A DNA stretch of 64,000 nt from Abditibacterium sp. GTDB lineage: Bacteria > Armatimonadota > Abditibacteriia > Abditibacteriales > Abditibacteriaceae. Below, piece after piece: positions 7,299 to 16,742 of the stretch. Position 1 is the stretch's first letter. Every line of letters begins with the position of its first letter. Where the stretch lies: assembly GCA_030448265.1 (NCBI GenBank), contig JAUJNG010000020.1, positions 1 through 64,000 on the forward strand. The letters run 5' to 3'. The translations under genes were made by a program, and so were the position numbers. Below the pieces are notes generated by a model. The model was not told where the DNA came from and searched no databases. It saw only the letters and a list, made by a program, of their open reading frames with translations.

Positions 7299-8771
7299 AT
7301 GGAGCCTCCACCTTCTCGTTTTCTCCCCTTGCGCGTCCTGTGTGTCGCCGCGCTCTGGGTTTCGATTTTTGCTCCCTCGGTTTGGGCTTCACCCGCCGCG
7401 ACGGGCGACTCCGCCGCTTCCGGTTCCACCCTCGTTAATCTCATCGTGGTGATGCTGTTGGTTTTGGCCAACGGTTTTTTCGTGGCGTCGGAGTTCGCGC
7501 TCGTCGCGGTGCGAAAAACGCGCATCGACCAGCTCGCCGCCGAAGGTTCGGGCGCCGCCGTCGTGGTGCAGCGCGCCATCAGAGACCTCGACCGCTACAT
7601 CGCGGCCACGCAGGTCGGCATCACCATCGCCTCGCTGATTCTGGGCGGCGTGGGCGAAAAAACCTTTCACCATCTGTTCGAGCCGCTTTTCGGGTTTTTG
7701 CCCGACGACAAATCGATTCTTTCGCGCGGCACCGTCGCGCTTTTTCTGGCCTATTTCGTGATGACGGCGCTTCACGTCATCATCGGGGAGCTGATGCCCA
7801 AGTCCATCGCGCTGCAAAAGCCCGAACAGACTTCGCTCTTCGTGGGGCGGCCCATGACGCTGGTGGCCAAAGTGTTTGCGCCCCTCATCTGGCTGCTCAA
7901 CGGCACAGGCGCTTTTTTGCTGCGAAAAATGGGGATTCACGCCGTTGAAGGGCATGGGACGGTGCATTCGCCCGAAGAACTCGATATTTTGGTGGCGCAG
8001 TCGCATCAGGGCGGCGAACTCAACGACACCGAAGCCGAAATTCTGCATCGCGTGGTGCGCTTTTCCGACCTCACGCTGCGCGAAGTGATGGTGCCGCGCA
8101 CCGAAATGCAGGCGCTGCCCGTTGAAATGCCGCCTCTGGCGCTGCGGGCCTGGGTTCATTCGCAGCCGCATTCGCGCGTGCCGGTGTTTCACGGCTCGAT
8201 GGACGAAGTAATCGGCATCGTCCATCTCAAGGACATGGTGCCTTTCGCGGCCAAGTTCGCTGAACGCGACGACGAAACGCCGGTTTCGCTCATGCCTTTA
8301 GTGCGCGAGGCGCTGCGCCTGCCCGAAACTTCGACGGTAGACAAACTCTTGGTCGAATTCAAGGGCCGCCGCCAGCAGATGGCGATTGTGATCGACGAAT
8401 TCGGCGGCACGGCAGGCCTGATTACGCTCGGCGACCTGCTGGAACAGGTTTTTGGCGAGGTCGCCGACGAATTCGACGCTCCCGAAGCCGAAATCGCCTC
8501 GCGCGGCGATGGATGGATTTATCTGTCGGGTCGCACTCTCATTGATGAAGTCAACGACCGCTACGAAACTGGTTTTCGCGTCGATGAAGCCGATACGATG
8601 GCCGGACTGGTTCTGGCGACGCTGGGCCGCGTCGCCGCCGTGGGAGATGAGGTGGAAATCAACGGCGCCAAAATTCGCGTCGAAGCGGTTGACCGGCTCA
8701 AAATCACGCGCCTTAGCTTGTTTTTACTTGCGCGCAGTGCGGAAGCATCTGGAAGCGGTCATGGGGATTGA
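7299..8771 (+). CDS. CNNM/CBS-domain membrane protein (HlyC/CorC family)
   Basis: 490 aa inner-membrane protein of the hemolysin-like CNNM/CorC family, linked in other bacteria to divalent-cation (Mg2+/Co2+) export or homeostasis. A hydrophobic leader (residues about 8-30, ending APSVWA) is followed by the DUF21 transmembrane domain with GELMPKSIALQKPE, a linker with VMVPRTEM, two CBS motifs (including VIDEFGGTAGLITLGDLLEQ) and a C-terminal CorC_HlyC domain. Start ATG 7299 is chosen because the open frame upstream runs through the tRNA terminator hairpin. No partner gene is linked. Transport direction and substrate are inferred from family only. Confidence 0.85.
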   Translation: MEPPPSRFLPLRVLCVAALWVSIFAPSVWASPAATGDSAASGSTLVNLIVVMLLVLANGFFVASEFALVAVRKTRIDQLAAEGSGAAVVVQRAIRDLDRYIAATQVGITIASLILGGVGEKTFHHLFEPLFGFLPDDKSILSRGTVALFLAYFVMTALHVIIGELMPKSIALQKPEQTSLFVGRPMTLVAKVFAPLIWLLNGTGAFLLRKMGIHAVEGHGTVHSPEELDILVAQSHQGGELNDTEAEILHRVVRFSDLTLREVMVPRTEMQALPVEMPPLALRAWVHSQPHSRVPVFHGSMDEVIGIVHLKDMVPFAAKFAERDDETPVSLMPLVREALRLPETSTVDKLLVEFKGRRQQMAIVIDEFGGTAGLITLGDLLEQVFGEVADEFDAPEAEIASRGDGWIYLSGRTLIDEVNDRYETGFRVDEADTMAGLVLATLGRVAAVGDEVEINGAKIRVEAVDRLKITRLSLFLLARSAEASGSGHGD

Positions 8772-8869
8772 GTTGTCGCGGCAGGCGCGCTGAGTAGAAA
8801 ATGGACGATTACCGCTTCGGACGAGCCGCCAAAAGTTGAGAAATTGTGACATTGTTAAGCCGTTTTGCC

Positions 8870-8898
8870 TTGCAGCAGTCGAGGGAATGGGCTATTCT
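8870..8898 (+). promoter_or_regulatory. promoter for the cpaB-cpaC genes
   Basis: TTGCAG (8870-8875) and TATTCT (8893-8898) are spaced by exactly 17 bases in the 297-base gap upstream of cpaB. A leader of about 160 bases would follow. I see nothing else in this gap that I can name. Confidence 0.5.
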
Positions 8899-9068
8899 GT
8901 TGGCGACATCGTTGCCACCCGCGTTAACAATGCGAGGCGCGCACGTTATGGCGCGGGGTGTTAAGGTGTTGTGCGTTATCGCCGGTTATTCGTGTTGAGG
9001 GCGTCGCGCTGTGGCGAAGAAGAGGCCGCGCATTCATTCTTTGTTTTCTCTGAAGGTGCCAATTTCTT

Positions 9069-10409
9069 ATGGGTTCAAATCGCAAACTGATTTTTGGGGC
9101 GTTGCTGGTGGTGGCCGGTTTCATTATCTGGGGCCTTTATAGCTCTTTTAACAACACCAATCGGGTGGCGACTCCCACTCCCGTTCCCAGCACGACGGTG
9201 GCCGTCACGCCCAATGCGGGCAACAACGCCGACACCGGCCTCTACGCTCACGTTGTCGCCGATATTCCCCAGGGTTCCATTGTCACCAGAGAAATGATCG
9301 AGATGCGGCCATTGCCAGGCGGCGCGCGCACCACCAATGCGGTGACCAACCTCGAATCGCAGGCGATTGGCTATATCACGCGCGTGCCGATTCCAAAGGA
9401 TGCCTTGATTCGCCCCGCCGATTTCGTGGGCCATATTTCCGAAACCGGCATCGCGGGCGCGCTGCGTCCTGGCACGCGCGCCATGACGATTGCTTTCACC
9501 AACAAGCCCACGCTTCACGATCTGGTTCGTATCGGCAATTTCGTCGATGTCAACGCGGCTTTTGATGGCCAGGAAGCGCGCACCATCGCGCAAAACCTGC
9601 GGATTCTGGCCGTTGACGTGTTCGTCAACGATTTCCCCCAGGTCAACGGCGCGGCGCGCGGCCCTTATAAAGCCGATCCCAAAGGACGCGGCATCGACTC
9701 TTCGCCGCCCGCGCCAGGCGCCGTGACCGCTTCCGGCGCTCCGCCCGCTCCTGGCGCCGCGCCGACACCCACTCCCGCGCCCGCACAGGCGCCGCCGCGT
9801 CCCGATCCCTCCATCACCCTCGAAGTGACGCCCGCTCAGGCCAACACCATTTTGCTGGCGCAGGCATCGGGTGGAGTTCTCGATTTCGTAGTGCGCCCCG
9901 CGTTGCCTGGTGGCCGTTCGCCGGACATCATTCTGGTCGATGGGGGCCTCGAAGCGGGAACGGGCAGCGCGGCGGGACAGGGAACGGCTGGGACAGCGAC
10001 AGGTATTACGACGGTTTCGGCGGTGACCAAAGCGCAAATCGCGCCCTACGCCGAACGCAAAAAGGCGAGCGGCGCCGCATCGGGACGCGCCGCATCGGGA
10101 AATGGCAGGTCTTCGGGTTCCGGCAGCCGATCTTCCGGCGCCGATGGCTCGGACAGAGATTCGGCAGCGCCGCGCCTGAATCGTTCGCCACGCTATCCTC
10201 GACCCGTTGGTTCCGATTCGCCACTGCCCTCTCTTTCTCCAGTTGAAATTCCCAGAAACACTGGCGCCCAGCCCAGTTTTGGCCCCAATACGGGAACAGG
10301 CACTCCCTCCTCGGATGGCGTGACCTTCTCCTCGCCGACTTACGAGATTCCGATTTACGCCGACGGCAAAATCGTTCGCACCGAGACCGTGCGGCGCCCC
10401 CAGGACTGA
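9069..10409 (+). CDS. cpaB: Flp pilus assembly protein CpaB/RcpC-like
   Basis: 446 aa periplasmic protein with one N-terminal membrane helix (residues about 6-25). Residues about 58-125 form a SAF/CpaB domain (VVADIPQGSIVTREMIEMRPLP, shortened here to its start), followed by the RcpC-like domain with GALRPGTRAMTI, GNFVDVNAAF and, after a Pro/Ala linker, LEVTPAQANTILLAQASG. In Flp/Tad systems CpaB sits in the periplasm with the secretin. The C-terminal 120 residues are low-complexity Gly/Ser/Pro. The secretin gene follows after 96 bases in the same direction. The prepilin peptidase CpaA and ATPase CpaF are not in the window. Confidence 0.85.
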   Translation: MGSNRKLIFGALLVVAGFIIWGLYSSFNNTNRVATPTPVPSTTVAVTPNAGNNADTGLYAHVVADIPQGSIVTREMIEMRPLPGGARTTNAVTNLESQAIGYITRVPIPKDALIRPADFVGHISETGIAGALRPGTRAMTIAFTNKPTLHDLVRIGNFVDVNAAFDGQEARTIAQNLRILAVDVFVNDFPQVNGAARGPYKADPKGRGIDSSPPAPGAVTASGAPPAPGAAPTPTPAPAQAPPRPDPSITLEVTPAQANTILLAQASGGVLDFVVRPALPGGRSPDIILVDGGLEAGTGSAAGQGTAGTATGITTVSAVTKAQIAPYAERKKASGAASGRAASGNGRSSGSGSRSSGADGSDRDSAAPRLNRSPRYPRPVGSDSPLPSLSPVEIPRNTGAQPSFGPNTGTGTPSSDGVTFSSPTYEIPIYADGKIVRTETVRRPQD

Positions 10410-10505
10410 ATCGACTTTCATCGGACGCCCAGTTTCGTTCCCCACTGCGCGGTGTTCGCAATAGCAACATAATCGTTCCCTTATTTGACGGCTTTCCTTC
10501 GCGCC

Positions 10506-13316
10506 ATGCTCTCTTCCCCTTTCCCTATGCCCGCATCGGGCCGAATTTTTCTGCCTGGCTGTGCCATCGCCGCCGGACTGCTGGCCGTTTCTTCGCCGAT
10601 TTTGGCCGCTCCGACATCGCCGGCGCGCTCCAGAGTTGCACCCTCGAAAACAATGGGCGCGCAGACGTTGCGCGTCGGCAAAACCGCGACCTATCCCTTG
10701 CCGCGCCTCACGACTTTTACGCTGGAAGAAGGCGCCCAGAACGTTTTTTGCGAAGTCAAAGACGGAACTTTAACCGTGAAGGGTTTAAGCGCCGGTGACG
10801 TGCGAATCCGCTTGAATTCGCCGCACGGCAACAGTGAAACCATCAACTTGAAGCTGGTTGATCCCGCTTTCATGCTGGCTCCCAGCACCACGATTCAAGC
10901 GGGAACACAGCGGCGCGTAACTTCGCAAGTCGTGGAGCGCGCGCCCAACGAAGGCGCGACGCCCCAACGCGACGCCGACGTGACGGCCTCGCCTACTTCT
11001 GAACAGGCGCCCAGCACCACCGTGGGCGCTCCCAGCGCCGCGCAGGGCACCGCCCCGCCGCTCGTTTCCGTTCCCTCGCCGCTTTCGCCCGATGCGACTG
11101 GCGCCGCAGCGCCCCTGGCTCCCTCGATTCCGCTGCCGCCTCCGGTGCGCCCGCCCGCCTTTGCCAACCCGCAGGCTCCCTCGCTGCCCGCTCCGGCCAC
11201 CGCGCCAACTCGCACGGCGCCAGTTCGCGCGACTCCAGTTCGCACCACTCCTACGCGAACCCGTGCGCCGCAGCGAACGCCTCAAATTTCTGCCGTTATG
11301 CCCGCTCCGGCGCGCAACGTTCGCGCGAACGTTTCTTATCAGACTTTTCCCAAGCCGCCGAAGCGCGTGCCGGCGGGTGCGAGGCCGACCGGCGTCAGCG
11401 TCACGCAGGGTCTGGCGCGCTTGATCTCGTTTCCCGACAACATTCTCGCGGTTTTCTTTTCCGATCCGACCGTAATGGACGCTCGCGCTATCAACGCGCG
11501 CACCATCGCGGTAACCGGCCTTGGGGCTGGCGCCTCGACGCTGGCGGTTTTCACCGCGCAAAAACCTGGCGATGTCGTGGGCCGCGCCAACATCTATCGC
11601 ATTCAAACGCAGGCTCGCGGCGGGGTTACGGTTCAGGCCCGCGATCCGCGTGTCATCGGGCGGGCGGTGACGGCGGCTCTCAATGATCCGCGCGTGCGCG
11701 CCACCATCATTGAGCTGGGCGATGGCTCGCTCGCCACCCGCTTGCAGGGCACGGTTCGCAACGAGGCCGAAGTGCAGGCCGCCGTCACGACCGCTTCGTT
11801 TTTCGGGCCGCGCGTGATTTCCTCGCTCTACACCGACGCCAACTCGCCCACGCTCGACGCGGTTTTGTCGGGAACGGCCAACATCACGCCTGAGGGCGGA
11901 TTGCAGGAAAATCTGCGCCGCATCACCGGCAACACCTCGATTGAACTGGTGCCGCTTCCCACCGGATTGGCTTTCAAAGCCGAAGTCAATTCCGTAGAGG
12001 AAGCGCAGGCGCTGATGCGCGTTCTGCCCAGCCTCAATCAGCAGGTCATTCCCTTTATCGTGATTCGCGGTCAGGCCAACACGACTTCGCCGTTTTACAA
12101 CTCCAACGTGCCGCTTTTGCAGGGCGAAGATCGCCAGCTCACGCAGAGGCTGCACGACGTGACGGGAATTAACACCGTCTACGCGGTGCGCGGCTCCTCG
12201 AACAGCCTGGCCTGCTACGGCACGGTGCGAACGCGGCAGGAATACGACACCGTGCGCCGCTTTATGCTGGTGATGGCGCAAACTGCGGTGCCCCCCGCCG
12301 TTCAGGGCACTTCTCAGGGCGGCGCGACGTTGCGGCCCCAGGGTTTGGAAGGGCCGGCTCTGCGGAATTACGATCCCATCGGCGGCTACTTCCGCAACCT
12401 TGGGCTGCAAATGTTCGTGCGTATTACCGATCCTGGCGAGTCGGTGATTCGCAAAGTCACCGTCGAAACCAGCATCGTCGAGATTTCGCGCACTGCGCTC
12501 AAGAACCTGGGCGTGGAGATCGGCTCGGCCACGCTTCTGGGCCGCAACATCACTCCGGCCAGTTTTAACCCCATCACCGGAGTTTCGACCCCAACGATTG
12601 TCACCAGCACTATCGATCCCACGTTCCGGCCTGGCGTTGTGGTTGGGGCCAACGGATTTGCCGGTGGCGAATCGCTGGGCCTGCTCGATCCGATTCGCGT
12701 GCGCGTCAACGCCCTGCTCAACAACGGCGATGCCCGTCTTCTGGCGCGGCCCAACGTCACCGCCATCGAAGGCGCGGCGGCGCAGATCACTCTGGGCGGC
12801 GAGCGTCCGGTTCCCACTGCCGTGGCGACTCAGGGCGCTGTGGGCACTTCTTTCGAGTTCCGGCGCTTTGGCGTCATCATCTCGATGCGCCCCACCGTCA
12901 CCAGCGACAACACCATTTTGCTCCAGATTCGCGCCGACATCACCCAGCCGGATCGAACTTTCGAAGTCAATGCGGGCGGCGCCATCGTGCCTGGCGAAAG
13001 CGTGCGCTCCATCGACACCACGCTCAACGTGCGTCCTGGCGATACCATCGTGATGGGCGGCCTGTTGACCAACGAGAGGCGCCAGCAGCTCACCAAAATC
13101 CCGATTCTGGGCGATTTGCCTATCATCGGCTCGCTGTTTCGCTCCAAGCGCTTCGAAAACAACGAAACCGAACTGGCGATTTTCATGTCGCCGCGCATCG
13201 AGTCACAGCCCGCCGACATGGAAATGATCGAAGCGGTGCGCGCCATTCCTTCCTTCCCAGCGCTGCCCAGCCGGCAGGAATCGAACCAAATTTTGTTCCA
13301 AAACACGCGGCAATAA
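10506..13316 (+). CDS. cpaC: Flp/Tad pilus secretin CpaC/RcpA-like
   Basis: 936 aa outer-membrane secretin forming the pilus or secretion channel. A signal peptide (residues about 13-34, ending LAAP) precedes a first pilus N-terminal-type beta domain (about 50-120), a Pro/Ala/Thr-rich linker of about 150 residues, a second such domain (GVSVTQGLARLISF), BON-like repeats and the C-terminal secretin core with LARPNVTAIEG, VRPGDTIVMGG and IPILGDLPIIGSLF. Most CpaC proteins are 400-600 aa, so this one is enlarged by the duplicated N domain, linker and extra repeats. The ATG at 10506 is preferred over an upstream in-frame TTG at 10485. A strong terminator follows. Confidence 0.9.
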   Translation: MLSSPFPMPASGRIFLPGCAIAAGLLAVSSPILAAPTSPARSRVAPSKTMGAQTLRVGKTATYPLPRLTTFTLEEGAQNVFCEVKDGTLTVKGLSAGDVRIRLNSPHGNSETINLKLVDPAFMLAPSTTIQAGTQRRVTSQVVERAPNEGATPQRDADVTASPTSEQAPSTTVGAPSAAQGTAPPLVSVPSPLSPDATGAAAPLAPSIPLPPPVRPPAFANPQAPSLPAPATAPTRTAPVRATPVRTTPTRTRAPQRTPQISAVMPAPARNVRANVSYQTFPKPPKRVPAGARPTGVSVTQGLARLISFPDNILAVFFSDPTVMDARAINARTIAVTGLGAGASTLAVFTAQKPGDVVGRANIYRIQTQARGGVTVQARDPRVIGRAVTAALNDPRVRATIIELGDGSLATRLQGTVRNEAEVQAAVTTASFFGPRVISSLYTDANSPTLDAVLSGTANITPEGGLQENLRRITGNTSIELVPLPTGLAFKAEVNSVEEAQALMRVLPSLNQQVIPFIVIRGQANTTSPFYNSNVPLLQGEDRQLTQRLHDVTGINTVYAVRGSSNSLACYGTVRTRQEYDTVRRFMLVMAQTAVPPAVQGTSQGGATLRPQGLEGPALRNYDPIGGYFRNLGLQMFVRITDPGESVIRKVTVETSIVEISRTALKNLGVEIGSATLLGRNITPASFNPITGVSTPTIVTSTIDPTFRPGVVVGANGFAGGESLGLLDPIRVRVNALLNNGDARLLARPNVTAIEGAAAQITLGGERPVPTAVATQGAVGTSFEFRRFGVIISMRPTVTSDNTILLQIRADITQPDRTFEVNAGGAIVPGESVRSIDTTLNVRPGDTIVMGGLLTNERRQQLTKIPILGDLPIIGSLFRSKRFENNETELAIFMSPRIESQPADMEMIEAVRAIPSFPALPSRQESNQILFQNTRQ

Positions 13317-13324
13317 TGCCAAAG

Positions 13325-13352
13325 AAAGAGCGGCAAGGTGCCGCTCTTTTTT
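13325..13352 (+). terminator. intrinsic terminator after cpaC
   Basis: Stem AAAGAGCGGC/GCCGCTCTTT with a 5-base loop and a continuing T-run, starting 9 bases after the secretin stop. Confidence 0.9.
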
Positions 13353-13368
13353 GAGCGTTGGGAAGAGT

Positions 13369-13470
13369 CGGCGAATGAAATCGCCGCAAGAAAACGAAGT
13401 CCGCCCGCGCGCAGTATCGCCCCAACGGGCGAAGGCCCCTTTCGTTGTCTTGCGGCGCTTTCATTCGCTG
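13369..13470. repeat. inverted repeat in the cpaC-cpaE gap
   Basis: Arms 13369-13398 and 13441-13470 pair at 27 of 30 positions around a 42-base spacer. The arm carries CGCCGCAAGAAAACGAAGTCC, shortened in spirit to the motif CGCCGCA...GAAGTCCGCC, which recurs at 32.89 kb. The 363-base gap otherwise holds the cpaC terminator and the cpaE promoter. Confidence 0.8.
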
Positions 13471-13521
13471 ACTGGACGCTTTAAGGCTTATAACGGCACG
13501 TTCGTTGCCTGAGAGAGCAAG

Positions 13522-13550
13522 TTGAATATCGAAAAGCGGCTTGCTATCCT
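13522..13550 (+). promoter_or_regulatory. promoter for cpaE
   Basis: TTGAAT (13522-13527) and TATCCT (13545-13550) are 17 bases apart, about 130 bases upstream of the cpaE start. With the strong terminator after cpaC, this suggests cpaE is a separate transcription unit. Confidence 0.5.
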
Positions 13551-13679
13551 GACTTAAGCGTTTTCACTCCCTTAGAACCCTCGTCTGGGTAAAGAGTCTC
13601 TTTTTTACGCAGTTTCAAGCCCTGTTTTGAAACTCTGCCTCACCAATTCGAGTTTTTGGGTTCTTGTTTTCTTCCGCGC

Positions 13680-14912
13680 ATGGCCATCTCAGTTCTTATC
13701 GCCGACGCGAAATCGGCGTCGCGCCAGGAGTTGCAAATGCAGCTCGAACGCGACCGCACCATCGAAGTTGTAAGCGAAGCCTCCGACGGTCGCCAGACCG
13801 TCGAGCAGGTGCGCGCCCTGCGTCCCAACGTCGTTTTGCTCGAAAGCGCCATTACGGGCCTCGATTCGATTGCCGTCATCGAGCAAATCGACACCATTTC
13901 TCCCGAAACCGCCGTCATCATGTTTCTGGAGGGCGCCGACATGGATTTGATGCGCCGCTCGATGCGCGCTGGTGCCTTCGACTGCCTCTCGCGCCCCTTT
14001 TCCCAGGAAGAACTGGTCTCGACCATTAAAACCGCCTACCAGAGCACGGCCAGAGCGCGCGAAGCCCTGGTTGCGGTGCCGGTTCCCGTGGCCAAAGCGC
14101 GCGGCGAAATTATCGCGGTGTATTCGCCCCAGGGCGGCGCGGGCAAGTCGATGCTCTCGGCCAACCTCGCGGTCGCGATGGCCAAAGCGGCGGGCGAAGG
14201 TGGCCATCCGCCGCGCGTCGCCCTGGTTGACCTCAATTTGCAGTTCGGCGACATCGATTTGATGCTCAACCTCTCGCCGCAAAACACCATCGCGGGATTG
14301 GCGCAAAAAGGGCATGGCGGCATCGACGCCGAGCTTTTGGAGCAATATCTCACCCTCCACACCGAAAGCGGTCTGCGGATTCTGGTGGCGCCCTCCACGC
14401 CGCAATACGCGGAAAGCATCACGGTTTACACCGTTGAACAGGTGATGGAAACGCTGCGCGAAAACTACGATGTCATTGTGGTCGATACGCCCTCGCAGCT
14501 TCAGGACACAACTCTGGCCGTTCTGGACGCCGCCAAGACGATTTTGCTGCTCGCCTCGCTCGATTTGCTGGCGCTGCACAAAACTCGCACCGCGCTCGAA
14601 ATGCTGCGCCAGCTTTACGCGCCGGAAAAAATTCAGGTTGTGCTCAACCGCGCCAATTCCGATGTGGGAATCAGTCTCGACGATGTGCAAAGCGTGCTCA
14701 ACGTGCCGCTGCGCGCGCAGATTCCCTCCGATGGCCGCATCGTGGTCACCTCCATCAACGAAGGCAAACCGTTCGTGCTGCACAACAGCCAAACCGTGAT
14801 CGCCAAACAAATCAATAAACTGGCGATGGAACTGCTGGGACGCGAAACCGAAGCGCTCGAAGCCGGCGCCGCGCGCGGCAACGGCAGTTTTTTGAAAAAA
14901 CTCTTCAAATAA
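13680..14912 (+). CDS. cpaE: Flp pilus assembly ATPase CpaE/TadZ-like
   Basis: 410 aa cytoplasmic protein that in Flp/Tad systems helps localise the pilus machine. Residues about 1-120 form a receiver-like domain in which the usual phospho-acceptor region reads VVLLESAI, without the normal Asp, as in the atypical receiver domains of TadZ. After a short linker comes a MinD/ParA-type ATPase with the deviant Walker A SPQGGAGKSML (about 150-160), ALVDLNLQFGDIDLM and VIVVDTPSQLQD. It follows cpaB and cpaC but has its own promoter and terminator. Start ATG 13680. Confidence 0.87.
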   Translation: MAISVLIADAKSASRQELQMQLERDRTIEVVSEASDGRQTVEQVRALRPNVVLLESAITGLDSIAVIEQIDTISPETAVIMFLEGADMDLMRRSMRAGAFDCLSRPFSQEELVSTIKTAYQSTARAREALVAVPVPVAKARGEIIAVYSPQGGAGKSMLSANLAVAMAKAAGEGGHPPRVALVDLNLQFGDIDLMLNLSPQNTIAGLAQKGHGGIDAELLEQYLTLHTESGLRILVAPSTPQYAESITVYTVEQVMETLRENYDVIVVDTPSQLQDTTLAVLDAAKTILLLASLDLLALHKTRTALEMLRQLYAPEKIQVVLNRANSDVGISLDDVQSVLNVPLRAQIPSDGRIVVTSINEGKPFVLHNSQTVIAKQINKLAMELLGRETEALEAGAARGNGSFLKKLFK

Positions 14913-14927
14913 ACCAAATCAAACCCC

Positions 14928-14962
14928 AAAAGCGACGCGGAATTTGTTCTGCGTCGTTTTTG
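14928..14962 (+). terminator. terminator after cpaE
   Basis: AAAAGCGACGC and GCGTCGTTTTT form an 8-bp stem with one G-T pair around a short loop, followed by T residues, 15 bases after the cpaE stop. Confidence 0.7.
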
Positions 14963-14994
14963 CGTTTAAGCAAATGTAAAACAGTCGCGGACGT

Positions 14995-15133
14995 GTTGAC
15001 CGGCTCCCTCTCCGCTTGCGGGGAGGGTTAGGGAGGGGCAAACCGGAAGAGTGGCTGTTCTGAGTTTGAATGCAAAGTTGCACCGCTCACCCCTCCCTAA
15101 CCCTCCCCGCAAGCGGAGAGGGAACCGGTCAAC
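14995..15133. repeat. inverted repeat upstream of zwf (copy 1 of a shared family)
   Basis: Arms 14995-15038 and 15090-15133 pair over 44 bp with one mismatch around a 51-base spacer. The arm contains CCCTCTCCGCTTGCGGGGAG. The same arm sequence, also as an inverted pair, occurs at 19948-20154. The rest of the 333-base cpaE-zwf gap is the cpaE terminator and about 110 bases before zwf with no clear signal. Confidence 0.9.
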
Positions 15134-15245
15134 GTCATCGAATGCCGCCAAATCTGCGCTTCCACCTTGCGCGCCGCCAAATGATGGTTTAAACCCCTGT
15201 CGCCTCAACGCTTTTCCAACCGAGTTGAAAAATCCGTTCCCTCAC

Positions 15246-16742
15246 ATGAATTCCACTTCCCCAACGCGCAATGGTTCGCGCTGCTCGCCCTCCTGCATTC
15301 TCACCATTTTCGGCGCCACCGGCGACTTGACGCGGCGTAAACTTTTGCCCGCAATTTACGATTTGGCCGCTCAGGACTTGCTCCCCGACGCTTTTGCCGT
15401 CGTCGGTTTTGGGCGCCGCCCGCAGGACGAAACCGAATTTCGCAACGGTCTGGGCGAAGGCATCAGGGAATTCGCGCGCCTCGAATGGAACGAGCAAAAA
15501 TGGAACTGGCTCTGCGAACGCATTTTCTACCAGCAGGGCGCCTACGGCGACGCCGAAGCGCACGCGACGCTCGAAGAGCGTTTGAACGGGATCGCGGAGC
15601 AGTTTGGCGTCGAAGAGAACCGGCTTTATTATCTTTCCACGCCGCCCGAAGAGTTCGCGCCCATCATCGAAAACCTCGGCAAAGTCCGCAAAGCCCACAA
15701 AAGCGACGCCTGGCGCCGCGTCATCGTGGAAAAACCCTTCGGACAGGATTTGGGGTCGGCGCGGAAACTCAACGCGCTTTTGGGACGCTATTTTTCGGAA
15801 AGCGAAGTGTTTCGCATCGACCATTATCTGGGCAAAGAAACCGTCCAGAACATCCTCACCCTGCGCTTCGGCAACCTGTTGTGGGAGCCGTTGTGGAACA
15901 ACCATTACATCGACCATGTGCAGATCGTGGTGTCGGAAAAAGTCGATGTCGGCAAGCGCGCGGGCTATTATGAAACGTCGGGCGCGCTGCGCGATATGGT
16001 GGTCAACCATATGTTTCAGGTGATGAGTCTGGTGTGCATGGAGCCGCCGGTTTCGCTGGCCGCCGACGATGTTCGTGACGAAAAACTCAAGGCGCTGCGC
16101 GCCATCAAATCGCTCGACGCCGACGGCATCGCCCAGAACACGCTGCGCGGCCAATATGAGGGCTACCGCGAGGCCGAGGGCGTGGCGCCCGATTCCAAAA
16201 CCGAAACGTTTGTGGCGCTGAAACTGGAAGTCGATAACTGGCGCTGGGCGGGCGTGCCGATTTATCTGCGTCACGGCAAGGCGCTCGAAGAGCGGGTTTC
16301 GGAGGTCGTGATTCGCTGGAAAGACACGCCGAGCGTGCTTTTCAACGACGGGCCCGAAAAGCTCAAAAGCAATATGCTGGTGATGCGGATTCAGCCTCAC
16401 GACGGCTTCGCGCTGCGCATGAACGCCAAAGTGCCAGGCGGCAACGAAATCCGCGACGTGCGGATGAATTTCGACTACAACGAAACCTTTGGCGCCGAAC
16501 CGCCCGAAGCCTACGAACGCCTGCTCCACGACGCCCTGATTGGCGACAGCACGCTGTTCACGCGCCGCGACGAAAGCGAAACCGCGTGGGGCATCGTCGA
16601 TCCGATTCTGGAAGCGTGGCAAAACGGGCCGGCGCCGTTCCAATACACGCCCAACTGCTGGGGGCCGCCCGAAGCCGACGAATTCATGGCGCGCGACGGC
16701 CGGCGCTGGCACAAACCCATCGGAAAAGAAGGCGGCGAATGA
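15246..16742 (+). CDS. zwf: glucose-6-phosphate dehydrogenase
   Basis: 498 aa cytosolic enzyme that oxidises glucose 6-phosphate to 6-phosphogluconolactone with reduction of NAD(P)+, first step of the oxidative pentose phosphate pathway. Visible motifs are the dinucleotide loop FGATGDLTRRKL (about 23-34), the substrate Lys in VEKPFG (about 164-169) and the catalytic-site RIDHYLGKE (about 193-201). Length is normal. The open frame extends upstream into the inverted repeat, but ATG 15246 gives the standard N terminus. The stop overlaps the start of pgl (ATGA), so the two are translationally coupled. Confidence 0.96.
   Translation: MNSTSPTRNGSRCSPSCILTIFGATGDLTRRKLLPAIYDLAAQDLLPDAFAVVGFGRRPQDETEFRNGLGEGIREFARLEWNEQKWNWLCERIFYQQGAYGDAEAHATLEERLNGIAEQFGVEENRLYYLSTPPEEFAPIIENLGKVRKAHKSDAWRRVIVEKPFGQDLGSARKLNALLGRYFSESEVFRIDHYLGKETVQNILTLRFGNLLWEPLWNNHYIDHVQIVVSEKVDVGKRAGYYETSGALRDMVVNHMFQVMSLVCMEPPVSLAADDVRDEKLKALRAIKSLDADGIAQNTLRGQYEGYREAEGVAPDSKTETFVALKLEVDNWRWAGVPIYLRHGKALEERVSEVVIRWKDTPSVLFNDGPEKLKSNMLVMRIQPHDGFALRMNAKVPGGNEIRDVRMNFDYNETFGAEPPEAYERLLHDALIGDSTLFTRRDESETAWGIVDPILEAWQNGPAPFQYTPNCWGPPEADEFMARDGRRWHKPIGKEGGE

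Noticed and set aside
10785..12410. Long minus-strand open frame (541 codons) opposite the secretin gene
   Set aside because: It is antisense to a clearly conserved secretin, is rich in Arg/Gly/His as expected for the complement of a GC-rich gene, and has no recognisable motif.
16586..16738. Upstream extension of pgl inside zwf
   Set aside because: The extension is Arg-rich shadow sequence; ATG 16739 overlaps the zwf stop and gives the standard N terminus.
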